This document shows, in pieces, positions 44,829-54,119 of a stretch of DNA of 64,000 nt. The DNA comes from Lachnospiraceae bacterium. GTDB taxonomy: Bacteria > Bacillota > Clostridia > Lachnospirales > Lachnospiraceae. Position 1 is the stretch's first letter, and every line of letters begins with the position of its first letter. Both the position numbers and the translations under genes were made by a program. The stretch covers positions 1 to 64,000 of the forward strand of contig CAJTEM010000022.1 in the NCBI GenBank assembly GCA_910575255.1, written 5' to 3'. The notes beneath the pieces are model-generated. The model worked only from the letters and a program-made list of their open reading frames with translations, was not told where the DNA came from and did no database searches.

Positions 44829-46079
44829 CTATCCGTCTTCCGCAAGCAAATGCAGAAATTCTTCTCTCACAATATAGTAATCCTTATATTCCTTCTGTTC
44901 TAAAAGACTTGTTATTTCCTTCTGATACGTTTCTCCCACGGTCACAAATATGAAAGTTTCCTGTTCCGTCGGAAAGTCCTTCAGCGATATGACCGGAATT
45001 CCCTGTATCTCTAATTTATTGCTTCCATATCCAGAAACGACTATATGATCTACTTTCCCTATCAAGTCCTTATTTTCTAAGAAAGCCAAAAAAGCATGCC
45101 CTAATTTTCCAGCTCCATAGATTGCTAATCTCTTTATCTTATTTATCCTTTGCAGCAAAAAATCCTCATATGATTTCCTGTTGAACAAGATCAAACGCAG
45201 TGGTCGAATCACATATCCCTGCCCCTCCATTTTCCTTTCCACTATATGATTGATCTGGACTAACAGCTCTAAAATTTCAAGACTGTCCGGAGAAATATTC
45301 TTATAAATAATATCTGCATATTCATACTCCAAACGGCACATGGTGTTCTTAAATAAATGATTTAAATGATTCTCTTGAGCAAAACTCAGGTTATCCATCA
45401 ATCCTTTTAACAGATCAATTGTTTTTCTCTCGCTAAACCGCTCGCTTGCAACAGGTACCCGGTAATAATATAAACAGGTATCTACTTTCACAATCCTTCC
45501 TGCCTGATATAAAGCCTTTACTAAAAAAGGCGGATCTTCGAAACGTTGATAGGAAGGAAATTCCAGTTTATTTTCTACAATTAATTTTTTTGAAAACAAA
45601 TAGCAAGTAAATGCATAATCCATTTGGTAAGCCAAATATTCAAATACATCATTCTCTGCTCTTTCCCGCAGCAAAGGCTCTGTGTCCATAAACTTTCCAT
45701 TGGCGCACCATCGTGAACTCATGCAAGCCATCACTTTTTGAGTTTCACATGCATGATACATCTTCATTAAGGCATCTTGATCCTGATAATAATCATCTGC
45801 ATCCAGAAAGGCTATGTAGTTTCCCCGGGCCCTTTTGAGGCCCAGATTCCTGGCCGGGCCAGGGCCTTGATTTTTCTGGCGCAGCAGGATGATTCTTTTG
45901 TCTTCTGATGATAGGGCACTGATAATCTGCAAGGACGCATCGTTCGAGCCGTCATCTACACAAATGATCTCTATTTCTTTCAGAGTCTGAAAAAGAACAC
46001 TTTTTACACACTGTTCTATATATTTTCCGCAATTATATACTGGTATTATGATCGATATCTTGATAGCGTCTGTCATCAT
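44829..46079 (-). CDS. GT2 glycosyltransferase with C-terminal Rossmann module
   Basis: A 416-residue protein. The GT-A domain has ISIIIPVYNCGKYIEQCVKS, DDGSNDASLQI and the DDYYQ metal site in NYIAFLDADDYY (near 98-103). Helices follow to about 310, then the shared module (LAIYGAGKLGHAFLAFL, VVSGYGSNKLEIQ, IPVISLKDFP). The start overlaps the stop of the small module gene upstream by ATGA, so translation is coupled. It is probably a capsule glycosyltransferase of unknown linkage. Confidence 0.85.
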   Translation of the reverse strand: MMTDAIKISIIIPVYNCGKYIEQCVKSVLFQTLKEIEIICVDDGSNDASLQIISALSSEDKRIILLRQKNQGPGPARNLGLKRARGNYIAFLDADDYYQDQDALMKMYHACETQKVMACMSSRWCANGKFMDTEPLLRERAENDVFEYLAYQMDYAFTCYLFSKKLIVENKLEFPSYQRFEDPPFLVKALYQAGRIVKVDTCLYYYRVPVASERFSERKTIDLLKGLMDNLSFAQENHLNHLFKNTMCRLEYEYADIIYKNISPDSLEILELLVQINHIVERKMEGQGYVIRPLRLILFNRKSYEDFLLQRINKIKRLAIYGAGKLGHAFLAFLENKDLIGKVDHIVVSGYGSNKLEIQGIPVISLKDFPTEQETFIFVTVGETYQKEITSLLEQKEYKDYYIVREEFLHLLAEDG

Positions 46080-46552
46080 ACTTCATACAAAATATCTTCT
46101 AATGAGATAACAGGACAATCAACTTTTTCACACAGCATATCTTTAATATCATCAAAAAATGTGATAGCTGTAACAATCACTGCATCCACCTTTTCAAATG
46201 AATCGTCTACAGAGATAACATCCACTGTTGAAAAAATCTTATCTGCATGTTTATCAATACCATAGGCCACCTCTATTCCAGTATCTTTCAATTCCTCAAT
46301 CAACGTCTCGCCGGCATAGCTCATACCATAGACAGCGATCCTCATGAAACCATTCTTCTCAAAATAAGCCGCGAGATTCTTTCCTTCCTGCTTCACCTTC
46401 ACCCACTGGTTCATCATAAGAAAAAGGGATAAATGCTTATCTGAATACTCTGTTGCCGTATTCAGTTTTTTCTGCATAACTCTTTTCGTTCCTATCATTC
46501 CTGCGACAGCTCCGCCTAATAATGATAAAATTCCAATCACTGTTTTTTTCAT
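46076..46552 (-). CDS. Stand-alone Rossmann module with N-terminal membrane anchor
   Basis: A 158-residue protein. The first 20 residues (TVIGILSLLGGAVAGMIG) form a membrane segment, then a basic and helical linker, and residues 70-156 are the module that is fused to transferases elsewhere in this locus (RIAVYGMSYAGETLIEEL, DAVIVTAITFFDDIKDML, CPVISLEDI). No catalytic domain is attached. It is translationally coupled to the GT2 gene at 44829. It may hold or pair with the other module-bearing enzymes at the membrane; this is inference. Confidence 0.7.
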   Translation of the reverse strand: MKKTVIGILSLLGGAVAGMIGTKRVMQKKLNTATEYSDKHLSLFLMMNQWVKVKQEGKNLAAYFEKNGFMRIAVYGMSYAGETLIEELKDTGIEVAYGIDKHADKIFSTVDVISVDDSFEKVDAVIVTAITFFDDIKDMLCEKVDCPVISLEDILYEV

Positions 46553-46573
46553 CTTTTAATCTCCTATATCATT

Positions 46574-47656
46574 TCATTTTTCATAGAATAACCTATACCA
46601 CTCTGCAAATTTCCTAAGTCCCATTCTCAGCGGCGTAGAAGGTTTAAATCCAAAATCACGGTTTAGTCCGCTGATATCTGCATAAGTAATCATTACATCT
46701 CCCGGCTGCATAGCAACAAGTTCCTTATGAGACTCAAAATCAAAATTCTCCGGCAAAATCTTTGCCCTGACCAATTCCTGCTGCAAAATATCCACAAACT
46801 CAAGAAGGCTCACTGGCTCATTATTGCCGATATTATAAATAGCATAAGGCGCTATGGGCAGCCCATCCTCTCCCGTCCTCCGTTCCGGCGCCCCCTGCAT
46901 CACCTTAGCAATCCCCTCCACAACATCATCTATATAGGTAAAATCGCGTTTGCAGTTTCCATAATTGAAAATCTGAATCTTCTGATCCTCCCGCAATTTC
47001 CTAGTAAAATTAAAATACGCCATATCCGGTCTTCCAGCCGGCCCGTAAACTGTAAAAAATCGCAGTCCTGTTGCAGGTATGTTATAAAGCTTGCTGTATG
47101 CATGTGCCAATAACTCATCCGACTTTTTTGTTGCCGCGTAAAGGGATACCGGATCGTCCACCTTATCCTCAACACAATAGGGAACCTTTTTATTACTTCC
47201 ATATACACTGGAAGAAGACGCATATACCAGATGCTCCACACCTTTTCCACTCTCGTCATACGAATGACGGCAGGCCTCCAGGATGTTATAAAAGCCTTTC
47301 AGATTCGATTCTATATAGGCATCTGGATTCACAATAGAATAACGAACTCCTGCCTGTGCTGCCAGATTTACTACCACATCCGGTTGATAAATAGAAAACA
47401 GAACCTCAACCACTGCCTTATCTGCAATATCAGCTTTTATGAACTTAAACTTCCCTGACACCAAACTTAATTGCTCCTGAATCTTCTGAAGGCGATATTC
47501 TTTAAGAGATACATCATAGTAGTCATTCATATTGTCGATACCAATGATGTTAATATCCTCTATATCCCTTAATAATGTCTCAACAAGATTTGCACCGATA
47601 AATCCAGCCGCACCCGTTACAATTATGCTTTTTCCTCTTAAGTCAATATCTCTCAT
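46574..47656 (-). CDS. UDP-glucuronate 4-epimerase-like SDR
   Basis: A 360-residue extended SDR that likely converts UDP-glucuronate to UDP-galacturonate. NAD site VTGAAGFIGANL (14-25), catalytic YASSSSVYG and SLYAATKKSDELLAHAY with the YxxxK pair; GLRFFTVYGPAGRPDMAYF matches the 4-epimerase group (Cap1J/LpsL-like). Its substrate could come from the ugd product downstream. It overlaps the next GT4 stop by a few bases. Other SDR activities (e.g. 4,6-dehydratase) are less likely. Confidence 0.82.
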   Translation of the reverse strand: MRDIDLRGKSIIVTGAAGFIGANLVETLLRDIEDINIIGIDNMNDYYDVSLKEYRLQKIQEQLSLVSGKFKFIKADIADKAVVEVLFSIYQPDVVVNLAAQAGVRYSIVNPDAYIESNLKGFYNILEACRHSYDESGKGVEHLVYASSSSVYGSNKKVPYCVEDKVDDPVSLYAATKKSDELLAHAYSKLYNIPATGLRFFTVYGPAGRPDMAYFNFTRKLREDQKIQIFNYGNCKRDFTYIDDVVEGIAKVMQGAPERRTGEDGLPIAPYAIYNIGNNEPVSLLEFVDILQQELVRAKILPENFDFESHKELVAMQPGDVMITYADISGLNRDFGFKPSTPLRMGLRKFAEWYRLFYEK

Positions 47657-48825
47657 TTACTATTCTCCACCATATATTCATACAGACGCAGCAATTTTTT
47701 TACCGCAACTTCCGGTTTCAGCTTATCGATTCTTTTTCCCGCCTGTATCCCCATCTGCACCCTATATTCAGATGTCAAGGACACAGCCATCTTCATTTTC
47801 TCATACAGATCCTCGGAATTCCCAATTTCACACAAAAAACCATCCTTTCCATGAGTAATCAGCTGTTCAAAACTTGCTCCCTCCGTGCCGACTACTACTT
47901 TTTGAAAATACATTGCTTCAATGCAGGCGTTGGGCAGATTATCCATCAGAGACGGCAGTACCACAAAATCAGCATCCCTAATAATGGGATACAACTGCTT
48001 ATGAGGCAGTGCACTCCATATAATAATCCTGTGAGCCATGTTTCCTGCCTTTCTCTTTAATATATTGGCAGAACTATCCCCATCTATGTCGCACACATCC
48101 CCCACAAACACAAAATAGTATCCCTCATTCTCCCGCAAAAACTTTTCCAATATATCCGCAATAATCAAAATACCCTTTTCCGCATATAAGCTTCCAAAAA
48201 ACAGTACATACTTCTTGTCCTTTAAGTATTCCTCTACATAAGTATTGTCATATTCCTGCACATCATTTACAAAGGGCGTTTCGATCACATGAACCTTCCT
48301 TCTGCAATCCCTCCCAAAAGCCTGGGCGGTAATACTGCAAGGGGCAAATACAACATTACATCGGCGGGCAGACCACCTCTCTATAAAAGACATTGCTTTG
48401 ACCTTTGCCGGCGAAAATGTCTGGAATGTGCTGAAATACGTCTTTGCATAAGAAGACAATCTCAATACAGCCGGAACACTTCCTCTATAAAACAGGGCAC
48501 TTCCCTCAAGAGAAGTAAACTGTATGATATCCACCGGCTGCTTTTTTATGATTTCAGATACTTTGCGATTAAGAATATAACTCTTCCTTAACGCATTCAC
48601 TGTATAACACAATGCCTGTGAACGATAATCTGTGTACTCGGTCTTCACCGTCCAAAAACGAATCCCCTGCTCACTCCTGCTGCCGTCCCTTCTTCCCGGC
48701 GACAAAATAACAGGTTCATGTCCCATTTGAACTAATGCTAAGGACACTCGATAAAGATAATTAGGGAAACCCGTAGTCGGCATTCCTCTCTCCGGGTAAT
48801 CGGTTGCTACATAAAGTATTCTCAT
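47653..48825 (-). CDS. GT4 family glycosyltransferase
   Basis: A 390-residue GT-B enzyme. The N-terminal part has RILYVATDYPERGMPTTG and GHEPVILSP; the C-terminal donor domain has YVLFFGSLYAEKGILIIADI, the ADFVVLPSLMDNLPNACIEAM stretch with the EX7E-like Glu pair and a final KKLLRLYEYM. The start at 48825 lies nine bases after TTGGAG; an ATG five codons upstream is possible. It is preceded by another GT4 gene. Donor and acceptor are unknown. Confidence 0.85.
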   Translation of the reverse strand: MRILYVATDYPERGMPTTGFPNYLYRVSLALVQMGHEPVILSPGRRDGSRSEQGIRFWTVKTEYTDYRSQALCYTVNALRKSYILNRKVSEIIKKQPVDIIQFTSLEGSALFYRGSVPAVLRLSSYAKTYFSTFQTFSPAKVKAMSFIERWSARRCNVVFAPCSITAQAFGRDCRRKVHVIETPFVNDVQEYDNTYVEEYLKDKKYVLFFGSLYAEKGILIIADILEKFLRENEGYYFVFVGDVCDIDGDSSANILKRKAGNMAHRIIIWSALPHKQLYPIIRDADFVVLPSLMDNLPNACIEAMYFQKVVVGTEGASFEQLITHGKDGFLCEIGNSEDLYEKMKMAVSLTSEYRVQMGIQAGKRIDKLKPEVAVKKLLRLYEYMVENSK

Positions 48826-48858
48826 CTCTGTTTTCTCCAATATTAAAAAAGTTCTTTT

Positions 48859-50037
48859 TTAGTCATTCACAATCAATTTTCCCCATCTTCCCATCACATT
48901 CTCCAATCCATACATAGCAGCTCTCCTTAAAGACCGCTCCTTATATATTTCATAAAGTTTCTCATCATCTAAAACCTTAAGCAGTGCCTCACCCAAAAGA
49001 ATTTCCTTATCAGAAAGTTCCTCCCCAAATGATACCTTCCCCGTTATAAACGGCGTTCCAATACCATAAGGACCATACTTGATTTCATTATCTACAGATT
49101 CATAATTCTTTAATCCTATGATCTGTCCGCATGCCCCAGGACAATCTGTGGTAACAACTGGGAGACCATGAGCCATGGCCTCAACCATACTATTTGGAAA
49201 TCCCTCCGCCATAGAAGCCATCACGAACACTCTGCTATGTTTCAGGTAATACCCCGTTTCACTTGTAAATCCAATAAAAAAAACAGAATCATCAACTTCA
49301 TACTTTTCACATAAACGTTGTAAATACTTTCTATTAGGTCCCACTCCCAAAATAAGTAATGTAGCCTCCGGTTGATGAGATTTTACATAAGAAAAAGCAC
49401 GAATAATCCGTTCCTGCTGCTTGACCGGCTCCAATCTCCCAACGCAGATCACCGCTTTCTCTCCATAGACCCACTCGCGCTCTGTCTCTATTTCCTCCGC
49501 TTTCATCGCCGGATTAGGAATCTCAATCAATTTTTTACGTGCAATACCATAATTTTTACACATATCCTCTTTTCCATAACGGCTCATCACAACTACCCTG
49601 TCAGCTAGGCTGTAAAGAGAACGAACCATATTTTTATTAAATAAAATTCCTTCCAGATCATTCCTCTTAGAAAGAATAGTACAGATTCTGGTTATTACCC
49701 TCTCCCTTCCCCGCGATAAAACATTAATATAATTACACTCCTCCATGAAACTTATACAGACATCAATATGGTATTTCCATTTCCATCTGCGCATCAGGCA
49801 AGATGACCATAATAATCTAAAAAGAACTTGGACATTACCATATATCACATTTTCTTCACACCTTTTTATGCCTGTATATATGATCTGACCCTTCACAGGA
49901 TAAGCCTGCCCGATAGATGATTCTAGCAAAAAATAAAATACTTTCTCTCCCTTTTCACAATAATAATCCCCAATAATTTGGGCTACCCGCTGTGCGCCGC
50001 CACCTCCCAGTTCCGGAATCAGTATGGCAATATTCAT
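48859..50037 (-). CDS. GT4 family glycosyltransferase
   Basis: A 392-residue GT-B enzyme. It begins NIAILIPELGGGGAQRVAQI, the glycine-rich acceptor loop of GT4 enzymes; the C-terminal half has KAVICVGRLEPVKQQERIIRAF, VFVMASMAEGFPNSMVEAMA with the catalytic Glu and GLPVVTTDCPGACGQII. GalNAc- or hexose-adding enzymes of this shape occur in capsule loci (PglJ/PglH-like). It is followed 19 bases later by the second GT4. The product specificity is not visible. Confidence 0.87.
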   Translation of the reverse strand: MNIAILIPELGGGGAQRVAQIIGDYYCEKGEKVFYFLLESSIGQAYPVKGQIIYTGIKRCEENVIYGNVQVLFRLLWSSCLMRRWKWKYHIDVCISFMEECNYINVLSRGRERVITRICTILSKRNDLEGILFNKNMVRSLYSLADRVVVMSRYGKEDMCKNYGIARKKLIEIPNPAMKAEEIETEREWVYGEKAVICVGRLEPVKQQERIIRAFSYVKSHQPEATLLILGVGPNRKYLQRLCEKYEVDDSVFFIGFTSETGYYLKHSRVFVMASMAEGFPNSMVEAMAHGLPVVTTDCPGACGQIIGLKNYESVDNEIKYGPYGIGTPFITGKVSFGEELSDKEILLGEALLKVLDDEKLYEIYKERSLRRAAMYGLENVMGRWGKLIVND

Positions 50038-50067
50038 ATTTCGTCTGCCTCCACCATAAACAAAAAT

Positions 50068-51042
50068 TTAAAGATTATTCATGTACCATTCTATCGCTTC
50101 CTTAATTCCCCTCTCAAAGCTCCACTCCGCCTCATACCCCAAAAGCTCCCTCGCCTTTGAAATATCTGCATTGCTGTGCTTAATATCCCCTTTTCTTTCC
50201 GGCCCAAAAGCAGGCTCTATGTCCCTGCCAAGAGCCTTTGCTAATTCATGGTAAATATCGATCAGAAACTCCCTTCCCCCATAAGCAATATTAAACGCCT
50301 GTCCAGCCCCTTCACAAGAAGCCTTACACGCTTTTAAATTAGCCTCAATCACATTCTCTATGTAGGTAAAGTCCCTGCTCTGCTTTCCGTCCCCGTAAAT
50401 CACCGGCTGTTCACCATTCAGCAGCTGCTTAATAAATTTCGGGATTACCGCCGCATACGCGCCCTCTGGATTCTGCCTTCTGCCAAACACATTGAAATAG
50501 CGCAGTCCATACGTCTCCAATCCATACAACCTGTAATACAGTTTTCCATACTCCTCACATACCCTTTTCGTCAGAGCGTAGGGCGACAAAAGCTCCCCCT
50601 CTGTTCCCTCCCTTTTCGGAAGCTGCGGGTGATCCCCATACACAGAAGAACTGGACGCATAGACAAACCTTCTTACACCCTTTTGCCGCGCCGCCTCCAT
50701 CATATTCAGCGTCCCTCTGATATTTACCTCCTCATAAAACAACGGCATCTCAATACTTCTTGGAACACTTCCCCAGGCAGCCTGATTCAGCACATAGGAG
50801 ACTCCTTCACAGGCCTTCAAACACGTATCCATATCTCTGATATCCCCTTTCACAAACTCATAAAGAGGATGATCCAGAAACAGATCCACATTCTCCTGCT
50901 TTCCTGTAGAAAGATCATCCAGACACCGCACCCTGTATCCCAGATTCAAGATCGCCTCACATAAATTAGAACCAATAAACCCCGCTCCCCCTGTCACCAA
51001 AAAAACATCATTTTTATTAAATTTCAAATTTTCATAAGACAT
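50068..51042 (-). CDS. UDP-GlcNAc(A) C4-epimerase-like SDR (WbpP/TviC type)
   Basis: A 324-residue extended SDR. The NAD site is VTGGAGFIGSNL, the catalytic ASSSSVYGD is near 125, and YALTKRVCEEYGKLYY gives the YxxxK pair. It resembles WbpP and TviC, which act at C4 of UDP-N-acetyl sugars or their uronates. The TviB-like dehydrogenase lies directly upstream and overlaps in longer readings, so the pair should make UDP-GalNAcA, as for Vi antigen. I place the start at 51042, with AGGGA upstream; this start is uncertain. Confidence 0.8.
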   Translation of the reverse strand: MSYENLKFNKNDVFLVTGGAGFIGSNLCEAILNLGYRVRCLDDLSTGKQENVDLFLDHPLYEFVKGDIRDMDTCLKACEGVSYVLNQAAWGSVPRSIEMPLFYEEVNIRGTLNMMEAARQKGVRRFVYASSSSVYGDHPQLPKREGTEGELLSPYALTKRVCEEYGKLYYRLYGLETYGLRYFNVFGRRQNPEGAYAAVIPKFIKQLLNGEQPVIYGDGKQSRDFTYIENVIEANLKACKASCEGAGQAFNIAYGGREFLIDIYHELAKALGRDIEPAFGPERKGDIKHSNADISKARELLGYEAEWSFERGIKEAIEWYMNNL

Positions 51043-51064
51043 ATCTCCATGCTCGCTTTCCCTG

Positions 51065-52390
51065 CTATAATCTCCAGTAAAGATATCCCGCCTGTTCATA
51101 CTCCTTCTTATCAAACAATCCCTTTATATCCAATAAGACCTTTTTCTGCCCTGATCCCTCTCCGTACAACAGATCCAGATCTTCCCTCTTTATTTCCTTA
51201 AATACATCATGTCCCACCGCCAAAATAACCGCGTCCATATGATTCATACATTCTTTACTCTGTAATATAACCCCATACTCCCTTTCTGTCTCTTTCCCAT
51301 CTGCTATGGGATCACAAATAACCGGATCAATCTCATATTCTCTCAATTCCTTCACAATATCAATCACACGGGTATTTCTCGTATCAGGACAATTCTCCTT
51401 AAAAGTAAATCCCAATATGGCAACCCTGGCATTCCTCACACCAGCACCAACTTTTATCAGGCTTTTAATCAGATTTTCCGCCACATACCTTCCCATATCA
51501 TCATTGATACGCCTGCCCGACAAGATAATCTGGCTGTGATATCCCAGCTTCTCCGCCTGATATGTCAGGTAATAAGGGTCCACCCCGATACAGTGCCCTC
51601 CTACAAGCCCAGGCTGAAACCTTAAAAAATTCCATTTGGTCCCCGCCGCCTCAAGAACAGACTTTGTATCAATCCCCATCTTATGAAAAATAATAGAAAG
51701 CTCATTCATAAAAGCAATATTAATATCCCTCTGGCTGTTCTCAATCACTTTTGCAGCCTCCGCTACTTTTATGCTCTCCGCTTTATGTACTCCCGCCTTC
51801 ACCACCAACTCATAAACCTTGGCAATGATCTTTAGAGTCTCACTGTCCATACCAGAGACAATCTTTGTAATAGACTCCAGGCGATGAACCTTATCCCCAG
51901 GATTGATCCTCTCAGGCGAATACCCTATCTTAAAATCCGATCCACAGACCAGACCGGATTCCCTTTCCAAAATCGGTACACAGATCTCCTCCGTCACCCC
52001 CGGATATACCGTTGACTCATACACAACCACAGAGCCCTTCACAAGATTCCTTCCCAATATACGGCTTGCGCCTTCCACCGGCGACAGATTAGGCGTATGA
52101 TCCGGATTCACCGGAGTGGGAACCGCTACAATATGGAACCTTGCCTCCCGCAGCTTCCTCTCATCCGATGTAAAATCCACACTGCACCCTTTAATCCTAT
52201 GGTCTCCTACCTCCTTTGTAGGGTCAATTCCCAGGCAGTAACTCCCTATCTTCTCTTCATTAATATCGAATCCTATGACCTTCAATTTTTCAGAAAAAGC
52301 AACCGCAATGGGCATTCCTACATACCCCATTCCAATGACGCTCAGTTTACACTCTTTACTTATCAGCTTGTCATATAAATTTTTCATCAT
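51065..52390 (-). CDS. UDP-N-acetylhexosamine 6-dehydrogenase (TviB/WbpA type)
   Basis: A 441-residue nucleotide-sugar dehydrogenase. NAD site VIGMGYVGMPIAVAF (18-32), ESTVYPGVTEEIC near 125-137, GYSPERINPGDK and the catalytic Cys 267 in GGHCIGVDPYYL. These features place it with TviB/WbpO/WbpA (UDP-GlcNAc or UDP-GalNAc to the uronate), not with Ugd. Its gene overlaps the asparagine-synthase-like stop by 20 bases, indicating coupling. With the epimerase downstream it should make an N-acetyl-hexosaminuronic acid. Confidence 0.88.
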   Translation of the reverse strand: MMKNLYDKLISKECKLSVIGMGYVGMPIAVAFSEKLKVIGFDINEEKIGSYCLGIDPTKEVGDHRIKGCSVDFTSDERKLREARFHIVAVPTPVNPDHTPNLSPVEGASRILGRNLVKGSVVVYESTVYPGVTEEICVPILERESGLVCGSDFKIGYSPERINPGDKVHRLESITKIVSGMDSETLKIIAKVYELVVKAGVHKAESIKVAEAAKVIENSQRDINIAFMNELSIIFHKMGIDTKSVLEAAGTKWNFLRFQPGLVGGHCIGVDPYYLTYQAEKLGYHSQIILSGRRINDDMGRYVAENLIKSLIKVGAGVRNARVAILGFTFKENCPDTRNTRVIDIVKELREYEIDPVICDPIADGKETEREYGVILQSKECMNHMDAVILAVGHDVFKEIKREDLDLLYGEGSGQKKVLLDIKGLFDKKEYEQAGYLYWRL

Positions 52391-54095
52391 TCCATTCCCG
52401 CTTTAAAATCTCACATGTAATCGGAGTATTTCTTCTCTGAGCCCTAAAATAGTTAGCCGGCACGGCAAATCCCTTTTTTTCCCTATATAAAAGCTCTTTC
52501 GGTATTACATCCTCATATGATTTCTTTAAAATCCTTTTTAACATATCAGCACTGCAGCACTCCTCCTCACTTAGAGAAAAAGCAAACTCCATTAACCTTC
52601 TTCCCAAAAAAGGAACTCTCGCCTCAAGAGAATTCGCCATGCTGACCCGGTCCACCTTTGTCAATATATCCCCAGGCAAATACGTTTTAAAATCCAAATA
52701 CCTTGCTCTGGTAATCGGAGGAAGCTCCCTTCTGTAATATTTCCTTAAATGCCACCAGACATCATAATCTTTTCCAATTCCCCACTTTTTTCTATAGGAT
52801 TCCACATCCCCTTTATCTGACATATGTATATACGGAATATAATGATCCAAACCCGTATGTACATATCTCCTTAATATCACTTCCGGCAAAATGCCATCCA
52901 GCCCTGTCCGTCTGGATAATTTACCAAGGATTTCACTGTCTATCTTTTTCCCCTTCAAAGATTCCACATAGGACCGGTAACGATGATAACCGCCAAACAA
53001 TTCATCCCCTCCGTCCCCGGTCAGAACAACCGTTACATCCCTTCTGGCAAGCTCCGATACAAGATAAGAAGGATACGCAGATGTATCCGCAAAAGGCTCA
53101 TCATACCAATCCCTCAGTCTTCCCTTAATCCCCTCAATATCCTTATACTCCAGGATTTTTTTACTACAATTCAAACCATACTTTGCGGTCATAATATCCG
53201 CATATCCGGACTCATCATACGGTTTCTCTTTAAACCCGATTGTATAAGTGTGTATATCCGGACTGTACTGATTACACTCATAACTGATAATGCTGGAATC
53301 AACACCCCCGCTCAAAAAACATCCCACAGGAACATCCGCTATAAGCTGCTGACGGACAGAATCCGACAACAGACTCCTCAACTCTTCACACAGTACTTCT
53401 TCCTTTCTGCGTCTTCCTTTTGCCGTATTCACATGAAGCTTCCAATACTTATGGATACCCTTTATATTTCTGTTCTTCAAATCATAAACCAGAACATGGG
53501 CCGGCAGAAGCTTATAGCAGTCCATATACATGGTTTTAGGCTCCGGTATATACTGATAAAACAAATAGTCATATAAAGCCGTATAATCCATCCTCCATGC
53601 CACATCTCCGCACGCTTTTTCAAGAGCCTTTATCTCAGAAGCAAAAGCGAACCGACCATTATTGCAGTAATAATACAGAGGCTTTATCCCCGCCCGGTCC
53701 CTGTACAGCTTTAACTCCATGGTTCTTCTGTCATAGATTGCAATCGCAAACATCCCGTCAATCTTATCTATAAATCCATCGCCATACTCCATATAAGCAT
53801 TGAGAATCACCTCCGTATCCCCGCTGGAGCGAAAACGATATTTCTTTTCCAGTTCTCTTTTCAGGGAAGTATAGCCGTAGATCTCGCCGTTATATACAAT
53901 CGTCACATTCCCATCCATGCTTGTCATTGGCTGCATGCCATTTTCTGACAAATCCATAATTGCCAGCCGGGCAAACGCCAGGGTACAGTCCTGAAATTCC
54001 TCCGTCCGGCATGCGTCAGGCCCCCGGTGACGAATACTCTCTATTCCCTTTTTATAGTCCCAATTTCTATTATTGCCGCCTAATATTCCGCACAT
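52371..54095 (-). CDS. Asparagine synthetase (glutamine-hydrolysing) family, likely uronate amidotransferase
   Basis: A 574-residue two-domain enzyme. The N-terminal Ntn glutaminase has nucleophile Cys 2 (MCGILGG) and RHRGPDA; the C-terminal synthase has the ATP pyrophosphatase loop SGGVDSS at 262-268 and GDGGDELFGGYHRY near 370. In O-antigen and capsule loci such enzymes (WbpS type) turn a uronic carboxylate into an amide. Its position beside the TviB/TviC-like pair makes GalNAcA amide a sensible product. Housekeeping asparagine synthesis cannot be excluded from sequence alone. Confidence 0.85.
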   Translation of the reverse strand: MCGILGGNNRNWDYKKGIESIRHRGPDACRTEEFQDCTLAFARLAIMDLSENGMQPMTSMDGNVTIVYNGEIYGYTSLKRELEKKYRFRSSGDTEVILNAYMEYGDGFIDKIDGMFAIAIYDRRTMELKLYRDRAGIKPLYYYCNNGRFAFASEIKALEKACGDVAWRMDYTALYDYLFYQYIPEPKTMYMDCYKLLPAHVLVYDLKNRNIKGIHKYWKLHVNTAKGRRRKEEVLCEELRSLLSDSVRQQLIADVPVGCFLSGGVDSSIISYECNQYSPDIHTYTIGFKEKPYDESGYADIMTAKYGLNCSKKILEYKDIEGIKGRLRDWYDEPFADTSAYPSYLVSELARRDVTVVLTGDGGDELFGGYHRYRSYVESLKGKKIDSEILGKLSRRTGLDGILPEVILRRYVHTGLDHYIPYIHMSDKGDVESYRKKWGIGKDYDVWWHLRKYYRRELPPITRARYLDFKTYLPGDILTKVDRVSMANSLEARVPFLGRRLMEFAFSLSEEECCSADMLKRILKKSYEDVIPKELLYREKKGFAVPANYFRAQRRNTPITCEILKREWNDEKFI

Positions 54096-54119
54096 TTTCT
54101 GTCCGCATACTGTGTATGC

